DNA from: Anatilimnocola aggregata
GTDB taxonomy: Bacteria; Planctomycetota; Planctomycetia; Pirellulales; Pirellulaceae
DNA: 64,000 nucleotides
Direction: 5' to 3'
Assembly: GCF_007747655.1 (NCBI RefSeq)
Contig: NZ_CP036274.1
Span: 1,054,001-1,118,000 of the forward strand
Position 1 is the first letter of the stretch; every line of letters begins with the position of its first letter. The translations under genes were made by a program, and so were the position numbers. The notes under the pieces were generated by a model that searched no databases, was not told the origin of the DNA, and saw only the letters and a program-made list of their open reading frames with translations. Below are positions 39,299-47,530 of this stretch, piece by piece.

Positions 39299-42200
39299 AT
39301 GAACGTCGCACGCACCACATGGATCGCCTTCGCACTTCTAGCCCTCGGCTGGATGCCCGCTAACTGCTGGGCTCAAGCGAAGCCGAAAGAGGCTCTCAAG
39401 CCCATTGAGATCGCCGCCGTCAAACACGAGGGGCCGGTCGATTTCGAGAAAGAGATTCTGCCGATCTTCCGCCGCAACTGTCTGGCTTGCCACAGTGCGA
39501 CCGAAGCTCAGAGCGATCTTACGTTGGAAACACCAGCCACCATTCTCAAGGGTGGCAGCGAGGGCCCCTCGGTGGTCGCCGGCAAGAGTGCCGAAAGTTT
39601 GCTCCTCAAGTTGGCTGCCCGGCAAAAAGAACCGGTCATGCCGCCACCAGATAACGACGTGAAGGCCAAGCCACTCACGTCGCAAGAGTTGGGCCTGATC
39701 AAGCTCTGGATCGACGAAGGTGCCAAGGGCGAAGTGAAGTCGGCTTCGGCCAACATTACTTGGCAGCCTTTGCCTCCCGGTGTAAATCCCATCTATGCGG
39801 TGGCACTCACATCCGATGGCCAGTACGCGGCCGTGGCTCGCGCGAACCAGATCTTCCTCTATCACATTCCCAGCAAGCGCGAACTGGGCCGACTGACCGA
39901 TCCCGAACTGATGAAGAAGGGGATCTACACCAGCGCTGGTGTTGCCGATCTCGACCTGATTCAATCCCTGAAGTTCAGCCCCGATAACAAGCTCCTCGCC
40001 AGCGGCGGCTTCCGCACCGTCAAGCTGTGGCGCAAACCCGAAGCAGCCAAGGCGCTCGATCTGGCTGGTCTCGAAACGGCCGCTCGTTCGCTGGCGACTT
40101 CGGTCGATGGCAAGTGGGCCGCGATCGGCGAAGAGAACGGCAAGGTTCGCATCTTCGAAATAGCCACGGGCAAAGTTGCCAAGACGCTCGAAGGTCACAG
40201 TGCCGCTGCGACCGGTGTAGCTTTCACTGCCGATAGCACGAACCTGGTCACGGGCTCGCAAGATAAAACCTTCCGCGTCTGGAACATTGCCGACCAGAAG
40301 GAACTCGCCAAGATCGAAACTCCCGCTCCGGTAAATGCCGTCGCGCTCGTGGCCGAAGGCAAGCAAATTGCTGCCGGCGGTGCCGACAACATCATTCGCC
40401 TTTATGCCCTGCCCGATGCTCAACCGGCCGAAGCTCCCAAGCCGCTCTTCGAACTCACCGGCCACACTCAGCCTGTGACTTCGCTCGCCACGATCGGCAC
40501 CGGAGCCACGCTCCTGTCGGGCAGCAAAGATGGCAATCTCAAGATTTGGGATGTCGCCACCGGCAAAGCCACCGCCAAGCCGATGGCCCACGGCACGCCG
40601 ATTGAATCGATCGCTGTGCGTGCTGATGGCAAGCGTTTCGTCTCCGTCAGTTCGAACAACACTGCCCGCATCTGGAATGCCGACGATCAGAAACAAGTCG
40701 CCGAAATGAAGGGTGACCTTCGCGCCACGTTGAAGGCCGCTGAAGTGACCCGCGCTGTCGCCCTGGCTAAGAAGCATGTCGATCTGGCTAAGGGAGACTT
40801 GACCGAAGCCACCAAGCGCAAGACGGCCGAAGAAGAGAATCAAAAGAAGTCGAAGGAAGCCGTGAAGACTTCCGAAGAGGACTTCAAGAAAAAGGAAGAA
40901 GCGGCCAAGGCTCCGACCAAGGACAAAGAAGACGCCGATAAGGCGCTCGCCGAAGCAACCGAGAAGAAGACCAAAGCCGATGAAGCCAAGAAGGTCACGG
41001 ACGAGGCGGCCACCAAGGCTGCTGAGGCTTTCACCAAGGCCACCGCCGATCGCGATGCAGCTGCCAAGGTTGCCAAAGATGCTGAGGCCGAATTGAAGAA
41101 GGCTCAGGACGCGCAAGCCAAGGCCAAAGAGGCGGCCGACAAAGATGCAGCCAACGAAGACCTGAAGAAGGCGCTCGCGGCAGCCGAAGCGACCACGAAG
41201 GAGGTCGAAGGAAAGAACAAGACTGCTGTCGATGCCAAGGCCGCTGCAGACAAAGTCTTCACCGATCAAGAGACGGCCAAAAAGGCTGCCGACGAAGCCA
41301 AGAAGGTCGCTGACAAGTCGGCCACCGATGCCATGACCGCCTTCACCCAGGCTGAGGCCAAAGTGAAGACCGTGATGGTTCCTTTCACCAAGGCCGTCGA
41401 CGAACGGAACGCTGCCGATCGCACCTTCAAGGCAGCTCAGCGGAGCGTTGAACGTGCCGACGAAGCCGTGAAGAAGGCCACCGAAGCTGTCCCCGCCGTC
41501 GAGAAGATCGTCAAGGATCGGGAAGAAGACGCCAAGAAGGTCGAAGCCGAACTGGCCACCGCTACCAAGGCTGTGACCGAGAGCGAAAAGCCCTTCAAGG
41601 CCGCAGCGTTCTCGCCCGATGGTTCGCTCCTGGCTGTCGTGGGAGACGATCAACTCATTCACACCTACGCTTCCGAAACGGGTGCCGCGGTCGAAGTTTT
41701 TGGTGGTGGTGCTCCGCTCGCGGCCGTCGCTTTCGCCAGTGACGCGCGCATCGTGATCGCGGCTGCAGCCAACACGGCTCAAGCCTGGGATCTGGCCACC
41801 GAATGGAAACTGGAACGAACCATCGGTTCGGCTGACATGGGCGATAAACTCGTCGACCGCGTCACCGCGCTCGACTTCAGCCCCGATGGCAAGACCCTCG
41901 CGACCGGCGGCGGCGAACCTTCGCGCAGTGGCGAGATCAAGCTGTGGGATGTGGCCACCGGCAATCTCAAGTTGGCTCTCAAGGAACCGCATAGCGATAC
42001 GGTCTTCGCCGTCGACTTCTCACCCAACGGCGAGCAACTCGCCAGCTGCGGTGCCGATCGCTTCGTCAAGTTGTTCAACGTGGCCGATGGCAAGTTCGTC
42101 CGCTCGTTCGAAGGGCACACGCACCATGTGCTGGGTGTCACCTGGCGGGCTGACGGTCGCCTAATGGCGAGCAGCGGGGCCGACAACGTCATCAAGGTTT

Positions 42201-42529
42201 GGGACACTCGCACCGGCGACCAGGCCCGCACCGTGCAGAACCAGTTCACCAAGGAAGTGACCACCGTCAGCTTCGTGGGCGAGACCGACAACGTCATTGC
42301 CAGTAGTGGCGACTCGAAGGTGAAGTTCATCAACGCGGCCAGTGGTGGCAGCGTTCGCGACTTTCCCGGTGCCGCCGACTACATGTACTCGGCAGCTGCC
42401 AGTGCCGATGGCAAGACCATCATCGCCGGCGGTGCCGACAGTGTGCTCCGCGTCTGGACTGACGCCGGCACCGTCTTCGCCACCTTCGAAGCACCCAAGG
42501 TTGCTGGCGAGCAGACGGCAGCGAAGTAG
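39299..42529 (+). CDS. planctomycete-type cytochrome c with two WD40 propellers joined by a long coiled coil
   Basis: 1,076 aa with a signal peptide (FALLALGWMPANCWAQ). The planctomycete cytochrome C domain (about 40-150) has the heme site C61-LA-C64-H65. WD40 repeats fill about 165-470 (ASGGFRTVKLWRKPE; GSQDKTFRVWN; SGSKDGNLKIWDVATG) and about 770-1070 (ASSGADNVIKVWDTRTG). Between them, about 476-767 is an uninterrupted helical segment of Lys/Ala/Glu/Asp repeats. This domain order is typical of the lineage. It is 58 bases after the PPC gene and probably co-transcribed. Confidence 0.9.
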   Translation: MNVARTTWIAFALLALGWMPANCWAQAKPKEALKPIEIAAVKHEGPVDFEKEILPIFRRNCLACHSATEAQSDLTLETPATILKGGSEGPSVVAGKSAESLLLKLAARQKEPVMPPPDNDVKAKPLTSQELGLIKLWIDEGAKGEVKSASANITWQPLPPGVNPIYAVALTSDGQYAAVARANQIFLYHIPSKRELGRLTDPELMKKGIYTSAGVADLDLIQSLKFSPDNKLLASGGFRTVKLWRKPEAAKALDLAGLETAARSLATSVDGKWAAIGEENGKVRIFEIATGKVAKTLEGHSAAATGVAFTADSTNLVTGSQDKTFRVWNIADQKELAKIETPAPVNAVALVAEGKQIAAGGADNIIRLYALPDAQPAEAPKPLFELTGHTQPVTSLATIGTGATLLSGSKDGNLKIWDVATGKATAKPMAHGTPIESIAVRADGKRFVSVSSNNTARIWNADDQKQVAEMKGDLRATLKAAEVTRAVALAKKHVDLAKGDLTEATKRKTAEEENQKKSKEAVKTSEEDFKKKEEAAKAPTKDKEDADKALAEATEKKTKADEAKKVTDEAATKAAEAFTKATADRDAAAKVAKDAEAELKKAQDAQAKAKEAADKDAANEDLKKALAAAEATTKEVEGKNKTAVDAKAAADKVFTDQETAKKAADEAKKVADKSATDAMTAFTQAEAKVKTVMVPFTKAVDERNAADRTFKAAQRSVERADEAVKKATEAVPAVEKIVKDREEDAKKVEAELATATKAVTESEKPFKAAAFSPDGSLLAVVGDDQLIHTYASETGAAVEVFGGGAPLAAVAFASDARIVIAAAANTAQAWDLATEWKLERTIGSADMGDKLVDRVTALDFSPDGKTLATGGGEPSRSGEIKLWDVATGNLKLALKEPHSDTVFAVDFSPNGEQLASCGADRFVKLFNVADGKFVRSFEGHTHHVLGVTWRADGRLMASSGADNVIKVWDTRTGDQARTVQNQFTKEVTTVSFVGETDNVIASSGDSKVKFINAASGGSVRDFPGAADYMYSAAASADGKTIIAGGADSVLRVWTDAGTVFATFEAPKVAGEQTAAK

Positions 42530-42656
42530 CCCGTAGGCGCAAGTCATTCCTTGGCTCGCAAGTTGCGGCGAGCTGGTTGCTGCAGCGACTGTTGCAACGT
42601 CCTATACTGAGAGCATTGCCGCAATTTGCCGGTCTAGTTCTTGGGACAAACCAATC

Positions 42657-42905
42657 GTGAGTGTTGCACCTTCGATCAATGGCGATGCCGACGTGCGGCG
42701 TCGCATGCCGGTCATCGAGGTTGTGGATTGGCAAATGGCTGCAGTCCTGCGTGAGAAGACCCCAGCCCAGCGATATGCGATCGCACTTGGGCTTTGGCAT
42801 TTTGCCCGCATGACGATTCGCCGACGAATTTCGGCAGAGAATCCTGCTTGGACAGCAGAGCAAATCCATCTTGCGGCAGCCCAGCGGATGCTGAATGAGT
42901 CCTGA
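42657..42905 (+). CDS. small protein of a nucleotidyltransferase-linked two-gene cassette
   Basis: 82 aa from GTG at 42657. The core EVVDWQMAAVLREKTPAQRYAIALGLWHFARMTIRRRI and QIHLAAAQRMLNES matches a small helical protein that I know from tandem arrangements with a nucleotidyltransferase-fold gene. Here it overlaps the start of such a gene by 11 bases. The function of the small partner is not known; a toxin-antitoxin-like or regulatory pairing is possible. Confidence 0.65.
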   Translation: MSVAPSINGDADVRRRMPVIEVVDWQMAAVLREKTPAQRYAIALGLWHFARMTIRRRISAENPAWTAEQIHLAAAQRMLNES

Positions 42906-43044
42906 CAAACTCTTGTCTTCGCTAGTAGAGTTTTTCGAGCGGCTGTCCGTTCGCTATGCCATCGTCGGCTCGGTTGCCTCAATGTCTTATTCGGTGACTC
43001 GCCAACTGCGGTCCAAATCGCTCACTACGCCAGCGGGCTTCTAA
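42895..43044 (+). pseudogene. truncated nucleotidyltransferase-fold partner
   Basis: ATG at 42895 overlaps the end of the small gene. The product MSPDKLLSSLVEFFERLSV, then RYAIVGSVASMSYS, matches the start of nucleotidyltransferase-fold proteins (usually continuing G-x-PR-xT-D-DV, with the catalytic acidic pair). The match stops near 42990, and the frame ends at 43044 inside the 3' end of the convergent gene. The catalytic region is absent, so this is probably a remnant cut off at a junction. Confidence 0.6.
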
Positions 43045-43602
43045 CGTCTCCTTCCAGATCGCAAAGGTCTCTTCGCCGAAGTCAGCCGTAGCGGGAATGT
43101 AGATGGCCGTTTGCTGATCCACGATCAGCGCGAGGGACTTTTCGTAGCTGTTTAGCGCGGTGATCGTGCATGGCCAAGAGGCAATGCCTCCTGGCGTTTG
43201 CAGTTTAATGTTGGCTAGATCGATCGTGACGATCCATTGGCCGGCAGTCCCGAGGATGGGATCCTTGCGCAATCGCTGCAAGGCAATCCACCAACCGATT
43301 TGCTCGGCCACACTTACAGTCAACATCGGGATGAGCAAGCCAACCATCCAACACCACGCGGCTTGCTGACGAGCGCTGAAAAAAGCCAATGGCGGCAGCC
43401 AGTACAAGGTGTAGATCAATGCTGGAGCCAGTAGAATAGTCCACGCCGCGCGGCGAGACCAGGGATTGGGCGCGGCGAGCGCCATCTTGGAATGGACTTT
43501 CCAAGTGCGCGGAAACTTCGCCGTGAGTGTGCGCAAGGGATCGAAATCAGTTGAACCGATTACTGTCTGCGGCGACGCATAAGGATTGATCGGTTCAGCC
43601 AT
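42979..43602 (-). CDS. NPYASP membrane protein, paralogue 1
   Basis: 207 aa from ATG at 43602 (MAEPINPYASPQTVIG), chosen because NPYASP near the N-terminus matches its paralogues. An earlier ATG at 43623 is possible. Two membrane helices (about 60-105) are followed by a cytoplasmic beta-rich domain (ILGTAGQWIVTIDLANIKLQTPGGIASWPCTIT; ALIVDQQTAIYIPATADFG). The start overlaps the paralogue 2 stop by 8 bases (ATGGCTGA), so translation is coupled. The last codons lie across the junction with the truncated nucleotidyltransferase. Confidence 0.75.
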   Translation of the reverse strand: MAEPINPYASPQTVIGSTDFDPLRTLTAKFPRTWKVHSKMALAAPNPWSRRAAWTILLAPALIYTLYWLPPLAFFSARQQAAWCWMVGLLIPMLTVSVAEQIGWWIALQRLRKDPILGTAGQWIVTIDLANIKLQTPGGIASWPCTITALNSYEKSLALIVDQQTAIYIPATADFGEETFAIWKETLEARWRSERFGPQLASHRIRH

Positions 43603-44188
43603 GGGCGCGCCCCTGCGGTGCAACCTGATAGAGCCACTTCCGCAGCATCCAGTTCATTCGCTTGTACTTGCCCCCGTCGGGAATAATCAGCGGGTAGCCC
43701 GGCTCGAGCCACAGAATCAAATCGTGCCCTTCCAAGGCGATGAAGGGAACCTGAGTCAGCTGATAGACCTGCTTGCCCCCCGGTGTCTCGGCGGTGACTT
43801 CGTGGTGTCCCACGGTCAACTTCCAGCTTCCTTTGACGCCGAGGATGGGATGCAAGCGAAGTCGTTCCAAGTTCTGTTTGGTCTGACGTCGGCCATTCAG
43901 GTGAGACGCGCCCAGCAGCAAGAAGAAGCCTGCCGACAGAAACAAAATCGGTCCGAGTGGCCCATACGTCTGGTAGAAACCGGTAGCGACGAATAGGCCT
44001 ACTACCACTACGGTAATCACCACTGCCAAGAGCCAACCCGAAAGGGGCGCGTTGTTGAGCGCTGCGGAATGCCATTGAACGGCGTCGTCAACTTCGAAGG
44101 TGGCGATCACCCCCAAAGGCTCGGCACCGGGCTGCCTGCTCTCGCCCGGAATAATCGGCGACTCATAGGGATTGATGGGCTCGTTCAT
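43595..44188 (-). CDS. NPYASP membrane protein, paralogue 2
   Basis: 197 aa (MNEPINPYESPIIPGE). Same plan as its neighbours: a short N-terminal NPYESP segment, two membrane helices (about 50-95), then LHPILGVKGSWKLTVGHHEVTAETPGGKQVYQLTQVPFIALEGHDLILWLEPGYPLIIPD split over several strands. The repeated GxW.(V)TI/TV and WLE/IY..P patterns show that the three genes are one family. Function unknown. It lies between paralogues 1 and 3 in a compact minus-strand operon. Confidence 0.75.
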   Translation of the reverse strand: MNEPINPYESPIIPGESRQPGAEPLGVIATFEVDDAVQWHSAALNNAPLSGWLLAVVITVVVVGLFVATGFYQTYGPLGPILFLSAGFFLLLGASHLNGRRQTKQNLERLRLHPILGVKGSWKLTVGHHEVTAETPGGKQVYQLTQVPFIALEGHDLILWLEPGYPLIIPDGGKYKRMNWMLRKWLYQVAPQGRAHG

Positions 44189-44209
44189 GTTGCTCGCGCT
44201 TGTGACCTG

Positions 44210-44833
44210 CTATCTCCACTTCGCCAGTTTGCCGCCGATGTGCGGAATCCGGCTGCGAAGCGTTTTGCAGACTGCAGCATAGTCGTCTTCGCCATAGTCG
44301 CCATGCTTGGGAATCGCAATGGCTAGGTCATGTTCGAGCCAGAGCACCACCGGTCGCTTGGCCAGTTCCATTCGCCGCACATGTTTCAGCGGCCACTCTT
44401 CGGTCCCTTGTCGCGTGCGAATGTGAATCGTCTGTTCGTCGATGGTCACTTGCCACGGCCCCAGTGCGCCGACAACGCGATGCTTGCGTAGTTGCCGCAG
44501 GTTGTGCCAGAAGATCGACCAATCGAGCGAAACGTGAATGCCAATGGTCACAAACGAACCGACGACAAACACCAGCAGCATGCCGACCACCAGCCGCGTG
44601 GGGTCCCCCCGCCAGAGCAAGAGGGGCAACGGAATCATGACCAGCAGCGGCCAGAGCGACGCCAGCAGCCAAATGACGTGGCGAATGCGATAGCCGCGCG
44701 CTCCGTCGCGCTGCGTGAACTCGTCGACCGAGAAGTGCCCGACAATTGTCCGCCGCTCGTACAATTCATCGCGCTCGGGGGGCAACTCCGGCGACGCATA
44801 AGGATTGCTGAGATCGGTCACCGCGTGGCTCAC
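44210..44833 (-). CDS. NPYASP membrane protein, paralogue 3
   Basis: 207 aa (MSHAVTDLSNPYASPELPPE). Two membrane helices (about 65-110) are followed by VVGALGPWQVTIDEQTIHIRT and VVLWLEHDLAIAIPKHGDYG, closely parallel to the other two copies. It is the first gene of the three-gene minus-strand run, ending 21 bases before paralogue 2. No ligand or enzyme motif is seen. Confidence 0.75.
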   Translation of the reverse strand: MSHAVTDLSNPYASPELPPERDELYERRTIVGHFSVDEFTQRDGARGYRIRHVIWLLASLWPLLVMIPLPLLLWRGDPTRLVVGMLLVFVVGSFVTIGIHVSLDWSIFWHNLRQLRKHRVVGALGPWQVTIDEQTIHIRTRQGTEEWPLKHVRRMELAKRPVVLWLEHDLAIAIPKHGDYGEDDYAAVCKTLRSRIPHIGGKLAKWR

Positions 44834-44897
44834 AAGTTACCAGCAGGCAATTCTGCTTCCACCAAGTTTTCAAAGACCTCGCCCCAGCTGCTTCCAG

Positions 44898-44934
44898 CCA
44901 TTAGACGATTGGTCTTTGACACGTCTGGTCACGG
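44898..44934. repeat. bipartite dispersed repeat, copy A
   Basis: CCATTAGAC, then 10 unrelated bases, then TGACACGTCTGGTCACGG. The same two blocks with the same 10-base spacer occur at 47202-47238. Both copies are intergenic. Confidence 0.7.
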
Positions 44935-44966
44935 GCACGCAATATTTTCAGAATCTCTGCAAAAAG

Positions 44967-46004
44967 TTATCCGCAGCTACCGCCGTCTTCGGTCTTGGTG
45001 ACCACGAAGCCCATTTCTTCAATCATCTTATAATCGGCCGACGGAGCCTGCCCGCTGGTGGTGAGATAGTCGCCCACGAAGACCGAGTTGGCCGCATACA
45101 GCCCCAGCGCTTGTAGCGAACCCAGGTGCAGTTCGCGGCCGCCGGCAATCCGCAATTCGCTGGCGGGATTCACGAGCCGGAACATGGCCAGCGCCTTGAG
45201 GCAATACCGCGGATTGAGTCGGGCATTCTTCTCCAGCGGCGTGCCATCGATGGCATTGAGAAAATTGAGGGGAATCGACTCGACACCTAGCTCGCGCAGC
45301 TCGAAGGCCATTCGTACGACGTCGACATCCTTCTCGCCCATGCCGATGATGCCACCGCTGCACAGTTTGAGGCCGGCCGAGCGCACGGCATTCAGTGTGT
45401 CGACGCGGTCTTGATAGGTGTGCGTCGTGCAAACTTCGGGATAATACTCGCGGCTGGTGTTCAGGTTGTGATTCACCTTGTCGACACCGGCTGCTGCCAG
45501 CCGCTGGGCCTGCTCCGGCGTGAGCAGACCGAGGCAAGCGCAAACGTTCAGCCCGTATTGCTGCTTGATCTCGGGGACGATGGTCTCGACCGCGCGAATC
45601 TCCCGCTCGCTCGGCCCGCGGGCCGAAATGACAATGCAGTAGGTGCCGCTCTTCCGCTCGGCGGCCATTTTGGCTCCCGCCATCAGCTTCTCGCGGCTGA
45701 GCAGGTTGTACTTGGGAATCTCCGCCTCGCTCACCTTGCTCTGCGAACAGTACGAGCAATCTTCCGGGCACAGGCCGCTCTTGGCGTTCATCAAAAAGTA
45801 GAGCTGAACCGTGTTTCCCCAGTGACGATGGCGCACCTTGTAGGCCGCGGCCATGATCTCCAGCAGTTGGTCGTCCGGCGCTTGCAACATGCCCAGCGCG
45901 TCTTCTTCGGTCAGTTGATAACCGGCGAGCACCTGCCGCGCGAGTTCGGCCCAATCGGTCGAAAGTTCAACAGCGCGAAGCGCCACGGGAGAAGGCTGAA
46001 TCAT
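44967..46004 (-). CDS. bioB: biotin synthase
   Basis: 345 aa from ATG at 46004 (MIQPSPVALRAVEL), chosen because GAGGA lies 5 bases upstream and the length is then normal. It is a radical SAM enzyme that inserts sulfur into dethiobiotin. The [4Fe-4S] ligands are C79, C83 and C86 in CPEDCSYCSQ. VNHNLNTSREYYPEVCTTHTYQDR, CSGGIIGMGE and SIPLNFLNAIDGTPL are family motifs. No other biotin genes are adjacent. Confidence 0.96.
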   Translation of the reverse strand: MIQPSPVALRAVELSTDWAELARQVLAGYQLTEEDALGMLQAPDDQLLEIMAAAYKVRHRHWGNTVQLYFLMNAKSGLCPEDCSYCSQSKVSEAEIPKYNLLSREKLMAGAKMAAERKSGTYCIVISARGPSEREIRAVETIVPEIKQQYGLNVCACLGLLTPEQAQRLAAAGVDKVNHNLNTSREYYPEVCTTHTYQDRVDTLNAVRSAGLKLCSGGIIGMGEKDVDVVRMAFELRELGVESIPLNFLNAIDGTPLEKNARLNPRYCLKALAMFRLVNPASELRIAGGRELHLGSLQALGLYAANSVFVGDYLTTSGQAPSADYKMIEEMGFVVTKTEDGGSCG

Positions 46005-46148
46005 GCAATCCTCGGGAACGAGCGGACGGATGTCGACTAGGCAGCGGAACGCATCTCGATCAAGATGAACCGGACCTTCGCAGCAGAACGAAGCCAGGCG
46101 GTGTATCTGCCGCGCAGGCTCAACGATTTTAACCATAGGCGGTAACTT

Positions 46149-46733
46149 GTGTTAGGCCAGCACTGGGTTCGTTTTGGCGTGATGGGACAGGTCTCGCGCT
46201 TCGGTGCGAGCGACGGCCTGCGGTATGCCCGTGGGGCCCGTGTTATTTGCCGAACCGAACGTGGCCTGGAAGTCGGCGAAGTCCTTTCGCCCATCGATAA
46301 CGGCAGCGATAACTACCGCGGCAGCACTCAGGGGACGATCCTGCGGCGCGTGGGGGTCGAAGACGACCTGCTACTCGCCCGCCTCGAAAAAAACCGCCAG
46401 CAGGCGTTTCTCGATTGCGAAGCCTTGCTGGCCCAGCACGACCTGCCGGCCACGCTGGCCGAAGTGGAGCTCCTCTTCGACGGCCAATCGCTCCTGTTTT
46501 ATTTCCTGGGCGAGACTACGCCCGAGGTCGATGCCCTGACTGCCGAACTGGCCAAGACCTACGCGGCCACGGTGCAGTTTCACCAATTTGCCGACCTCCT
46601 CACGCAAGGTTGCGGCCCCGGTTGCGGCACCCCCGAGGCCGAAGGGGGAGCTTGCGGCACAGGTCCCGGCGGTGGCTGTGCAGGCTGTGCTGTCGCTGCT
46701 GCTTGCAGTCCGCGGGTCCATCACTCGCACTAA
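46149..46733 (+). CDS. PSP1-domain (RicT-like) protein with Cys/Gly-rich tail
   Basis: 194 aa from GTG at 46149, chosen because HWVRFGVMGQVSRFGASDGLRYARG is conserved at the family start; ATG at 46182 is an alternative. The PSP1 core is RGARVICRTERGLEVGEVLSP, continuing through QHDLPATLAEVELLFDGQSLLFYFLGE to FHQFADLLTQ. The last 40 residues are unusual: GCGPGCGTPEAEGGACGTG and then GGGCAGCAVAAAC, six or seven cysteines, with a His end (HHSH). Relatives (RicT/YaaT) work in an Fe-S-containing complex affecting RNA maturation and development. It is divergent from bioB. Confidence 0.85.
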   Translation: MLGQHWVRFGVMGQVSRFGASDGLRYARGARVICRTERGLEVGEVLSPIDNGSDNYRGSTQGTILRRVGVEDDLLLARLEKNRQQAFLDCEALLAQHDLPATLAEVELLFDGQSLLFYFLGETTPEVDALTAELAKTYAATVQFHQFADLLTQGCGPGCGTPEAEGGACGTGPGGGCAGCAVAAACSPRVHHSH

Positions 46734-46782
46734 GCGCGGCGAGTCGGCGGCCGGTGAATGGAAACCATCTCACCCTAACGCT

Positions 46783-47045
46783 GCGGAAATCTCCACAATT
46801 CGATTTCCGGAATTTCCATGATCCAAAGCGGCCAATCGACCCCAACGCATCAACGGGCTCCTGTACTTAGCCGCCAGGAAATTTCCATAATTCCAATCAA
46901 GTGCGCGGCAAGAAGCCCCGTGCCTCCAATCACTTAGGTCGAAAATTGCCGGAAACTTGCCATTTTCAATTTCCACAATTTCCACATCGCTGATTCGTCT
47001 CATCGTGGCCACTGGCCCGAAACTTCCCACTGGAAATTTCCACAA
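46783..47045. repeat. second cluster of AATTTCC-type motifs
   Basis: Five copies: near 46784 (GGAAATCTCCACAATTC), 46808 (GGAATTTCCATGATCC), 46877 (GGAAATTTCCATAATTCC), 46965 (TCAATTTCCACAATTTCC) and 47032 (GGAAATTTCCACAATC). The layout and consensus match the cluster at 23450-23752, including the TTTTCAATTTCCA variant present in both. Confidence 0.65.
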
Positions 47046-47201
47046 TCGCGCGAGTTTCATCACTCCACAATGGCGATTACATTGCCATTAAAAATGAAGC
47101 AAGTGATTGCTTATGGATAATGTGTACGGCATCACTAAGCAATCAACTGAACAGTCGTTGCTGACCTATTCCACCAAATTTTCCAAAGAGCTATCGCCAA
47201 C

Positions 47202-47238
47202 CCATTAGACACTTCGCGCGTGACACGTCTGGTCACGG
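47202..47238. repeat. bipartite dispersed repeat, copy B
   Basis: CCATTAGAC, a 10-base spacer and TGACACGTCTGGTCACGG, matching the copy at 44898-44934. Only the spacers differ. Confidence 0.7.
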
Positions 47239-47277
47239 CCTACATTTTTTGTTGCCGTTCACGCTGGCAGCCGCCTT

Positions 47278-47416
47278 GGGAGGGCGAGGCTCCTGCCGAG
47301 CCGTGGCAGCGATGAAATTGCCGCCGACGATTAGATCCCGTTTCCAAAATCGATTGAAATTTCCGAAGAGAAGCGATGACCAACGGTTAGCGGCTCGGCA
47401 GGAGCCTCGCCCTCCC
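47278..47416. repeat. inverted-repeat element (CTCGGCAGGAGCCTCGCCCT type)
   Basis: Perfect 26-base GC-rich arms at 47278-47303 and 47391-47416 enclose 87 bases. Frames through it read GRGSCRA on one strand and RQEPRPP on the other, peptide strings I have met in other planctomycete sequences and regard as false genes. It lies in a convergent gap. Confidence 0.9.
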
Positions 47417-47530
47417 GAATTGCGGGACAATCTATACGCCAGCGTGAACGTTTACGCTATTCCGCATCCGTTCACGCCGGCAAACCCTGAACCCAGACGG
47501 GCGAATTCGCAATCACGCTGATTGCAAAAT

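Larger units (their letters stand above)
46734..47530. other. 797-base convergent gap rich in repeats
   Basis: The gap lies between the PSP1 gene (+) and an epimerase gene (-). It contains the AATTTCC cluster (46783-47045), one copy of the bipartite repeat (47202-47238) and an inverted-repeat element (47278-47416). Frames overlapping the inverted repeat encode only the repeat and have no support. An AT-rich stretch (47060-47190) shows no gene. Confidence 0.7.

Noticed and set aside
47233-47521. Two opposed small frames reading GRGSCRA and RQEPRPP
   Set aside because: They are translations of the perfect inverted repeat at 47278-47416, not genes.
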